NCBI GenBank assembly: GCA_963556195.1
Contig: OY744547.1
Coordinates: 859,701 to 923,700 of the forward strand
DNA length: 64,000 nucleotides
DNA from: Sepiola atlantica
Taxonomy: Eukaryota > Mollusca > Cephalopoda > Sepiida > Sepiolidae
Direction: 5' to 3'
In this document: positions 63,111 through 64,000 of the stretch, in pieces
Layout: each line of letters starts with the position of its first letter
Position numbering within the stretch: position 1 is the stretch's first letter
Translations under genes and position numbers: made by a program
Notes under the pieces: generated by a model
What the model saw: the letters and a program-made list of their open reading frames with translations, nothing else
Database searches by the model: none
What the model was told of the DNA's origin: nothing

Positions 63111-64000
63111 AATTGATAATTCTGAAGACGAAAAATTGTTGAAAACTAATGAAAACAAACAATTTAAAATTAAGGGTTAATTTTTATCCTTTTTTTAAGA
63201 AACAATAACAAAATTACAACTTGTCAGAGGAAATCAGTGGAATGACCAACATTTTTTAGTCAAACACTTAGATTTTTCTTTTTTTAATTTAAAAGAAAAA
63301 AATATAAATAAAAGGTAAAGACATTTCAGAGAATCTTATAATCAAAGTAAGAGATCAATTTTTAAAAAAAGATAAAAGAAGCTTAGAATATATTTTAAAC
63401 TTAATATTAATTTTTTTCTGCATTTTTTTTTTTTTGAAAAGAAAAAGATTTCATTATTAGTTTTATGTAAAAAAAAAAAATGGGGAAGAAGGAATAGAAA
63501 AAATGAATGCATTTTGCATACATGTGATGGAACATATTGCTTGATTTTCTTAATTGAAACATATGTCCTCGAGTCAATTTAAAAAAAAAAAGATAAAAGC
63601 AGCTTATTTTAAACTTGATATGTTAATTTTTTTTTTTGCATTTAAAATGGATGTTAAACAGAATATGATGATGATTCTATCTATTGTCCAGCATAAATTG
63701 CAGCTTTTGGTCAACAATTCTTTGTTAGGTTTTCATGGAGTGCAAACTTGACCGAATCGGCTGAGAGTCCCAACAATCGACTTTTTCTCTTTACTCTTTT
63801 CTTTTTTCTTTTTCTTTTTCATTATTTTTTTTCATTCTTTTTTTTCATTCTTTTTTTCATTCTTTTTTACATTTTTTTTTTCATTTCATTCGTTTTTTTT
63901 TAATTTCATTCGTTTTTTTTTTTTCATTCATTTTCTTTTTTTTTAATTTTTTTTCTTTTTTCATTCTTTTTTTTTCATGAAAAAATATTTGTAAATCATC
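63111..64000. other. Intron 17, no exon recognised; T-rich end
   Basis: AT-rich intron sequence. 63780-63980 is a (TTTTTTCATTC)n-like T-rich tract. I see no further R3HDM coding exon before the window ends. Confidence 0.5.

Overview
The window is animal nuclear DNA that is AT-rich and very rich in repeats. It carries most of one long, intron-rich protein gene on the + strand. That gene is a member of the R3HDM1/R3HDM2/ARPP21 (Drosophila encore) family, a group of cytoplasmic RNA-binding proteins with an R3H domain followed by a SUZ motif. Seventeen exons can be placed between 11207 and 62857. All have GT-AG borders and their phases join without a break, giving 997 complete codons plus 2 nt counted from the ATG at 11221. 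The 3' end of the gene, including the stop codon and 3'UTR, lies beyond the window.

The source is probably a mollusc and most likely a cephalopod such as an octopus. This is inference from the multi-kilobase introns, the very many (TA)n tracts, the degenerate non-LTR retrotransposons, the recurring GGGAGRTAA-type motifs and the TTAGGG-type interstitial telomere repeats. It is not proven by any single marker.

Layout. 1-11206: no recognisable gene; foldback repeats, T-rich and CT-rich tracts, LINE fragments, and a 29-copy 51-bp minisatellite with telomere-like CCCTAA motifs (5640-7145). 11207-18640: exons 1-4 (N-terminal region). 19910-26252: exons 5-8 (R3H domain, a 45-nt candidate cassette exon, start of the SUZ region). 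33628-41286: exons 9-12 (SUZ core, RPWSSTDS and VTKAGSF motifs). 48907-57029: exons 13-14 (INPQTG motif). 59473-62857: exons 15-17, including a 1,060-nt Pro/Gln/Ser-rich exon.

The introns hold non-LTR retrotransposon remnants, a Penelope GIY-YIG fragment, hAT-type foldback elements with 8-bp target duplications, rolling-circle (Helentron-like) non-autonomous elements, at least 14 long inverted repeats, and about a dozen minisatellites. Several minisatellites end within about 25-120 bp of an R3HDM splice acceptor. The points most worth following are the in-frame 45-nt cassette between R3H and SUZ, the minisatellites next to splice sites, the dense hairpins that could form dsRNA in one pre-mRNA, and the 8-bp-TSD foldback families.
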